A stretch of 64,000 nt of DNA from Rana temporaria (lineage: Eukaryota; Chordata; Amphibia; Anura; Ranidae), in contig NC_053499.1 of assembly GCF_905171775.1 (NCBI RefSeq), positions 25,564,186 to 25,628,185 of the forward strand, given 5' to 3'. The notes under the pieces were generated by a model. The model saw only the letters and a program-made list of their open reading frames with translations, was not told the origin of the DNA and did no database searches. Positions within the stretch are counted from its first letter, which is position 1. Every line of letters starts with the position of its first letter. The translations under genes were made by a program, and so were the position numbers. Positions 57,827-64,000 of the stretch are shown in pieces.

Positions 57827-60610
57827 GACCGGGCCGCTACTCCACCCAACGACCGGGCCGCTACTCCACCCAACGACCGGGCCGCTACTCCACCCAACGA
57901 CCGGGCCGCTACTCCACCCAACGACCGGGCCGCTACTCCACCCAACGACCGGCCGCTACTCCACCCAACGACCGGGCCGCTACTCCACCCAACGACCGGG
58001 CCGCTACTCCACCCAACGACCGGGCCGCTACTCCACCCAACGACCGGGCCGCTACTCCACCCAACGACCGGGCCGCTACTCCACCCAACGACCGGGCCGC
58101 TACTCCACCCAACGACCGGGCCGCTACTCCACCCAACGACCGGGCCGCTACTCCACCCAACGACCGGGCCGCTACTCCACCCAACGACCGGGCCGCTACT
58201 CCACCCAACGACCGGGCCGCTACTCCACCCAACGACCGGGCCGCTACTCCACCCAACGACCGGGCCGCTACTCCACCCAACGACCGGGCCGCTACTCCAC
58301 CCAACGACCGGGCCGCTACTCCACCCAACGACCGGGCCGCTACTCCACCCAACGACCGGGCCGCTACTCCACCCAACGACCGGGCCGCTACTCCACCCAA
58401 CGACCGGGCCGCTACTCCACCCAACGACCGGGCCGCTACTCCACCCAACGACCGGGCCGCTACTCCACCCAACGACCGGGCCGCTACTCCACCCAACGAC
58501 CGGGCCGCTACTCCACCCAACGACCGGGCCGCTACTCCACCCAACGACCGGGCCGCTACTCCACCCAACGACCGGGCCGCTACTCCACCCAACGACCGGG
58601 CCGCTACTCCACCCAACGACCGGGCCGCTACTCCACCCAACGACCGGGCCGCTACTCCACCCAACGACCGGGCCGCTACTCCACCCAACGACCGGGCCGC
58701 TACTCCACCCAACGACCGGGCCGCTACTCCACCCAACGACCGGGCCGCTACTCCACCCAACGACCGGGCCGCTACTCCACCCAACGACCGGGCCGCTACT
58801 CCACCCAACGACCGGGCCGCTACTCCACCCAACGACCGGGCCGCTACTCCACCCAACGACCGGGCCGCTACTCCACCCAACGACCGGGCCGCTACTCCAC
58901 CCAACGACCGGGCCGCTACTCCACCCAACGACCGGGCCGCTACTCCACCCAACGACCGGGCCGCTACTCCACCCAACGACCGGGCCGCTACTCCACCCAA
59001 CGACCGGGCCGCTACTCCACCCAACGGACCGGGCCGCTACTCCACCCAACGACCGGGCCGCTACTCCACCCAACGACCGGGCCGCTACTCCACCCAACGA
59101 CCGGGCCGCTACTCCACCCAACGACCGGGCCGCTACTCCACCCAACGACCGGGCCGCTACTCCACCCAACGACCGGGCCGCTACTCCACCCAACGACCGG
59201 GCCGCTACTCCACCCAACGACCGGGCCGCTACTCCACCCAACGACCGGGCCGCTACTCCACCCAACGACCGGGCCGCTACTCCACCCAACGACCGGGCCG
59301 CTACTCCACCCAACGACCGGGCCGCTACTCCACCCAACGACCGGGCCGCTACTCCACCCAACGACCGGGCCGCTACTCCACCCAACGACCGGGCCGCTAC
59401 TCCACCCAACGACCGGGCCGCTACTCCACCCAACGACCGGGCCGCTACTCCACCCAACGACCGGGCCGCTACTCCACCCAACGACCGGGCCGCTACTCCA
59501 CCCAACGACCGGGCCGCTACTCCACCCAACGACCGGGCCGCTACTCCACCCAACGACCGGGCCGCTACTCCACCCAACGACCGGGCCGCTACTCCACCCA
59601 ACGACCGGGCCGCTACTCCACCCAACGACCGGGCCGCTACTCCACCCAACGACCGGGCCGCTACTCCACCCAACGACCGGGCCGCTACTCCACCCAACGA
59701 CCGGGCCGCTACTCCACCCAACGACCGGGCCGCTACTCCACCCAACGACCGGGCCGCTACTCCACCCAACGACCGGGCCGCTACTCCACCCAACGACCGG
59801 GCCGCTACTCCACCCAACGACCGGGCCGCTACTCCACCCAACGACCGGGCCGCTACTCCACCCAACGACCGGGCCGCTACTCCACCCAACGACCGGGCCG
59901 CTACTCCACCCAACGACCGGGCCGCTACTCCACCCAACGACCGGGCCGCTACTCCACCCAACGACCGGGCCGCTACTCCACCCAACGACCGGGCCGCTAC
60001 TCCACCCAACGACCGGGCCGCTACTCCACCCAACGACCGGGCCGCTACTCCACCCAACGACCGGGCCGCTACTCCACCCAACGACCGGGCCGCTACTCCA
60101 CCCAACGACCGGGCCGCTACTCCACCCAACGACCGGGCCGCTACTCCACCCAACGACCGGGCCGCTACTCCACCCAACGACCGGGCCGCTACTCCACCCA
60201 ACGACCGGGCCGCTACTCCACCCAACGACCGGGCCGCTACTCCACCCAACGACCGGGCCGCTACTCCACCCAACGACCGGGCCGCTACTCCACCCAACGA
60301 CCGGGCCGCTACTCCACCCAACGACCGGGCCGCTACTCCACCCAACGACCGGGCCGCTACTCCACCCAACGACCGGGCCGCTACTCCACCCAACGACCGG
60401 GCCGCTACTCCACCCAACGACCGGGCCGCTACTCCACCCAACGACCGGGCCGCTACTCCACCCAACGACCGGGCCGCTACTCCACCCAACGACCGGGCCG
60501 CTACTCCACCCAACGACCGGGCCGCTACTCCACCCAACGACCGGGCCGCTACTCCACCCAACGACCGGGCCGCTACTCCACCCAACGACCGGGCCGCTAC
60601 TCCACCCAAC
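57827..60610 (+). repeat. Array block E: 24-bp unit x116
   Basis: Unit starts GACCGGGCCGCTACTCCACC. One unit near 57947 lacks a G and one near 59026 has an extra G; net length is unchanged at 2,784 bp, exactly 116 units. These two indels explain the swap of minus-strand frames (GGVAARS versus GWSSGPV) between them. Confidence 0.95.
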
Positions 60611-60651
60611 GACGGGTCGTTTGAAGAAGTTTGGAGACCCCTGCTCCTGTA

Positions 60652-61161
60652 ACACGTAATGGCCTTGCCTTTGCTCCACAGTGGCTCTGATCAGCAAGCT
60701 GTAGCAAGGAAGGAAACCTCTGACTTGGAGTCTACACAGAGCTTCGGAATCTCCTTGCCTCCATTTGATAGAGCTGGGCCAACACCGGCATGGTCATAAG
60801 GAGCGATTTATATGTTCCTCTATATTCAGAACTAGCTAGCAACTTCTAAGTTCCCGATGGCTGAACAGATAAAAGGAGAGAGAGAAGCAAAAAGTATGCA
60901 GAGGGCCATTAAACCAACCCTGTTGCTTTGCCTTAAATGGGCAAAGCACTGATGCACTTTAACAGCACACTGCAAGAAAATGCAAGGTCCCACTACTTAC
61001 AAAATCCTTGCATGCTGCAAAGTCCCCTCAGAATTTTTTTTTTTTTTAAATACCTTCAACAACGGCTTCTGCTTACTTCACCTAGGCCCAGTGAAGTCAT
61101 TTGGAATCCCTCAGAAATGTGCAGCAGTTCTGGGCATGGAGAAGAATGTGACTGTCTTGCG
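60652..61161. other. Unassigned sequence
   Basis: No gene recognised. Confidence 0.4.
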
Positions 61162-61516
61162 TAATGCCGCGTACACGGAATTTCCGCCAGCAAAAGTCCG
61201 AGGTGAGCTTTTCATCGGAAATTCTGACCGTGCATATGCTTCATCGGACTTTGTGAGCAGGTTCTCAATTTTTCTGACGGAAAAAATTCCGACCGGAAAC
61301 TCTGATCGTCTGTAGCAATTCCGACGCATACTCGGAAGCATTGAACTTCATTTTCTCAGCCCGTCGTAGTGTTGTACATCTCCGCGTTCTTGGCGGTCGA
61401 AAGTTTAAAGAATTTGTGTGACCGTGTGTATGCAAGCCAAGCTTGAGCGGAATTCCGTCAGAAAAACCATCCAAGGTTTTTCCAATGGAAAATCCGATCG
61501 TGTGTACGGGGCATTA
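61162..61516. mobile_element. Inverted-repeat MITE (CGTACAC-G family, copy 3)
   Basis: Left AATGCCGCGTACACGGAATT and right CGTGTGTACGGGGCATT are inverted; TCCGA/TCGGA-rich interior as in 3962-4734. Confidence 0.6.
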
Positions 61517-62005
61517 CTCCCAGGGAGTAAGGCTTTCAAAACCAGTTTATGCTTGCTTCACCCAGGCCTTGGAATTCTTTCTCATTATAGGAAGTGCTGG
61601 GTAAAGGACTTTCTTCTGCTATTCTCAGGATGCGGGCAAGAGCAGTCATTCCCTAGGCACAGTAACGGATTTTATTTATTTTAATTTTTTTTTAATCAAC
61701 CCTGTTGGGGGGGCTTTGGTGAAATGTCAGGGGTCTAAACAGGCCCCCTGACATCCCCCCTTTGAGACAGGGAAAGGGACTGAGGACACAGATTCCCCAG
61801 TCTCTTTCTCTGCAGCCTCAGCCTCTGCACTGAAGATGAATGGAGAGGAGACAGCGGCTCCTCTCCATTCATAAACTGAAGCATCGTTAACACATTTATG
61901 GATGGACAGAGCCAGTGACTGTCCATTCAGAAAAGCAAGGAGACGGTAAATGACATATATACTGGCTCCTTCCTCTGCTCTCTATCCTGACAGATCTGGG
62001 ACAGG
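61517..62005. other. Unassigned sequence
   Basis: No gene recognised. Confidence 0.4.
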
Positions 62006-62250
62006 GAAGGGCAGAGGAGCGCGGGGCGCAACAGCAAGAGAGCGCGGGGCGCAACAGCAAGAGAGCGCGGGGCGCAACAGCAAGAGAGCGCGGGGCGCAA
62101 CAGCAAGAGAGCGCGGGGCGCAACAGCAAGAGAGCGCGGGGCGCAACAGCAAGAGAGCGCGGGGCGCAACAGCAAGAGAGCGCGGGGCGCAACAGCAAGA
62201 GAGCGCGGGGCGCAACAGCAAGAGAGCAACAGCAAGAGAGCGCGGGGCAA
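62006..62250. repeat. 23-bp minisatellite, about 10 copies
   Basis: Unit GCGCGGGGCGCAACAGCAAG plus AGA. Open frames (Ala/Arg/Leu-rich, up to 137 codons) are artefacts. Confidence 0.94.
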
Positions 62251-62254
62251 CACC

Positions 62255-62330
62255 CTACGTCGGGCTGCTACTCCTCCCAACAACACCAAATGACGGGCCG
62301 CTACTCCACCAAACGACGGACCGCTGGTTA
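62255..62330 (+). mobile_element. Fragment resembling the 54501 hAT-MITE array seed
   Basis: GGGCTGCTACTCCTCCCAAC followed by 'gacgggccgctactccacc' and 'aaacgacggaccgct' matches the block E/B units with substitutions. Only about three units are present, suggesting another family copy or a fragment dispersed from the big array. Confidence 0.55.
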
Positions 62331-63370
62331 AAGCATGTAGGAGTAGTTTTCATTCTCCCATGAAATAAACCTCTAGCAATACACACCAAACTGAGCATGT
62401 GCAGCTTGTCCTCTAGCCCCTGTACTATCAGAAGATCGATTGGGGACTCTGAAAGAAGGGGAGGATAAGGAGACAGGATCAAACAGCCTTTTTCCACAAT
62501 GCAGATTAACCCCTTAGGTTCCACAACAAGTATAACAAGCATGCTTTAGTGCATATACGGACTGATTTTACTGTTGTGGGTTTAGTAACACTTAATATTT
62601 ATTTATGGGTTAAGCTTTGCTTTAACCCCTTCCAACCAAGACCTGGCATCCTTTTAGTAGGTTTGCCTGGGGGGGGGGCAGGAAGAATTGGCAATCATCT
62701 GACCGCTGTGATTGGCCGGTCACATGATCGGGAGGCGGCCCCACCGGGCTGCAGATTGTAAGCTGACAGTTCGATATCTGTGCTTGCAGCAAGCGCAGTC
62801 TCAGCACAGAAACATGCGTTATGTGGGTGGCAACATGTTAAGAATATATACTTGAAAAACATTTTTTTTTTTTTTTAAACCAGGAGTTTAGTGTCCCTTT
62901 AAAAAAAAAATTGTGCATTTATAGGAGTTAGGAAATATCCTAGAAAAAGCATATAAAAAAATGCAATACCGTGTAAACGAGGCTCTGTATGCACTTCCTC
63001 TGTATTATCCAGTTGCCTGGAGACACCCTTTAGGCTGGGACCGATACGAACGGTTCAATATTGTACTGCAGAGATGGTGACTACACGCTACAAATAAACA
63101 AAAAAAGGAAATCTAAAAAGTCTGCAGTGACAACACCCGACCAGAAGCAACCCGGGACCGTCCACGTTTGCCACACACCCCCCCCCCCCCCCCCCCTCCT
63201 GCACAAACATCTCCTCTGCTAAAGTAGGTCAAATTACTACAAAGTCATGCATGGATGAAGTGTACGCCAAATGAGAGCCCTGTTGCTTTCTACTCTACTG
63301 TTGATGTCTGTGACATGGCTTTAACATTTATATCACCCATTGAGCGGGCAAACCTGGCACCCGACTCCTT
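62331..63370. other. Unassigned sequence
   Basis: TTAACCCCTTCCAACCAAGACC (62622) recalls the TTAACCACTTCCAGACC terminus. Poly-T/A at 62862-62910 and poly-C at 63178-63196. No gene recognised. Confidence 0.45.
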
Positions 63371-63389
63371 ACCTGACGGAGGATGCAGA

Positions 63390-64000
63390 AGGGGGTACAG
63401 ACGGGGTTCCCCCTCAGGATGCACAGGATGCAGAAGGGGGGACGGGCGGGCTCCCCCTCAGGATGCAGAAGGGGGGACGGGCAGGCTCCCCCTCAGGATG
63501 CAGAAGGGGGTACAGACGGGGTTCCCCCTCAGGATGCAGAAGGGGGTACAGACGGGGTTCCCCCTCAGGATGCAGAAGGGGGTACGGCGAGGCTCCCCCT
63601 CAGGATGCAGAAGGGGGGACGGGCGGGCTCCCCCTCAGGATGCAGAAGGGGGGACGGGCGGGCTCCCCCTCAGGATGCAGAAGGGGGGACGGGCAGGCTC
63701 CCCCTCAGGATGCAGAAGGGGGGACGGGCAGGCTCCCCCTCAGGATGCAGAAGGGGGGACGGGCAGGCTCCCCCTCAGGACGCAGAAGGGGGGACGGGCA
63801 GGCTCCCCCTCAGGACGCAGAAGGGGGGACGGGCAGGCTCCCCCTCAGGACGCAGAAGGGGGGACGGGCAGGCTCCCCCTCAGGACGCAGAAGGGGGGAC
63901 GGGCAGGCTCCCCCTCAGGACGCAGAAGGGGGGACGGGCAGGCTCCCCCTCAGGACGCAGAAGGGGGTACGGGCAGGCTCCCCCTCAGGACGCAGAAGGG
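63390..64000. repeat. 35-bp minisatellite, continues past the window
   Basis: Unit core CCCCCTCAGGATGCAGAAGG followed by GGGGACGGGCAGGCT, about 17 copies. Early units carry 'gtacagacggggtt' or 'gtacggcgagg' variants; later units fix an aggatg to aggacg change. The array is cut by the window end. Confidence 0.94.

Larger units (their letters stand above)
54493..60651. mobile_element. hAT-type MITE enclosing a 6 kb minisatellite
   Basis: The element is 54501-60643. Left end CAGCGGTCCCCAAACT and right end AGTTTGGAGACCCCTG are inverted with two mismatches. The flanks CTCCAGTA (54493-54500) and CTCCTGTA (60644-60651) match at 7 of 8, an aged 8-bp hAT target duplication. Left interior 'ggcctttgcttgcctttatctggtccttgggcac' is the family signature. 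All the rest is tandem array. Confidence 0.9.

Noticed and set aside
55165..60609. Minus-strand reading frame of 1,814 codons with GGVAARS and GWSSGPV repeats
   Set aside because: It exists because units of 24 and 27 bp are multiples of three and contain no stop. It stops where the 26-bp units begin, and its frame switches exactly at the two 1-bp indels (57947 and 59026). No start context, signal or non-repeat domain.

Overview
This is a eukaryotic, vertebrate-type intergenic or intronic window made almost entirely of transposable elements, microsatellites and minisatellites. The combination of L1, CR1/L2 and Penelope-like retroelements, hAT/Tc1 DNA transposons, very many TTAA-flanked short inverted-repeat elements and long (AT)n arrays points to an amphibian. 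I infer a frog, possibly a ranid, but this is not proven by any host gene. I recognise no host protein-coding exon, tRNA or rRNA gene. The only long reading frames with real homology belong to retroelements; most other long frames are by-products of tandem repeats.

Layout. 1-5.2 kb: microsatellite, a hAT-type end, a 1 kb TTAA-flanked element and a run of short inverted-repeat elements. 5.6-7.5 kb: a palindromic element and a 5'-truncated CR1/L2-type LINE. 8-9.3 kb: a 34-bp minisatellite beside a 34-nt poly-G run, then a second GC-rich array. 9.8-13 kb: two TTAA-flanked elements and two related TA-flanked MITEs. 14-16 kb: 30-bp and 23-bp minisatellites and a hAT end. 17-18.7 kb: a long inverted-repeat MITE and a solo retroviral-type LTR with a 5-bp target duplication. 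19.5-26.3 kb: a 25-bp minisatellite, a 159-bp hAT MITE with perfect 8-bp target duplication, a Tc1 fragment, a three-level nest of insertions, and a 1.6 kb TTAA element carrying another TTAA MITE. 27.8-30.9 kb: a young 5'-truncated L1-type LINE with an open 914-codon frame and a 25-bp target duplication. 35.3-36.7 kb: a 1.42 kb hAT element with a perfect 8-bp target duplication and its own nested MITE.

38.7-47.8 kb is the structural highlight. A decayed Tc1 transposon was hit by two Penelope-like retroelement copies joined head to head. They form 4,043-bp near-identical inverted arms around a 315-bp spacer, and the whole unit is bounded by one 14-bp direct repeat. Each copy encodes a reverse transcriptase plus GIY-YIG nuclease, and each 3' region folds on paper as a hammerhead-like ribozyme with two changed core bases. 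The same fold recurs at 23.9 kb.

48.7-64 kb is dominated by minisatellites. The largest (54.57-60.61 kb, about 239 units in blocks of 22, 26, 27, 27 and 24 bp) lies inside a hAT-type MITE with identifiable ends and an imperfect 8-bp target duplication. Related hAT copies at 15.0, 33.0 and 48.7-50.5 kb, and probably 62.3 kb, share the same seed; those at 33.0 and 48.7-50.5 kb have expanded it into different arrays. This suggests a transposon family that repeatedly seeds minisatellites.
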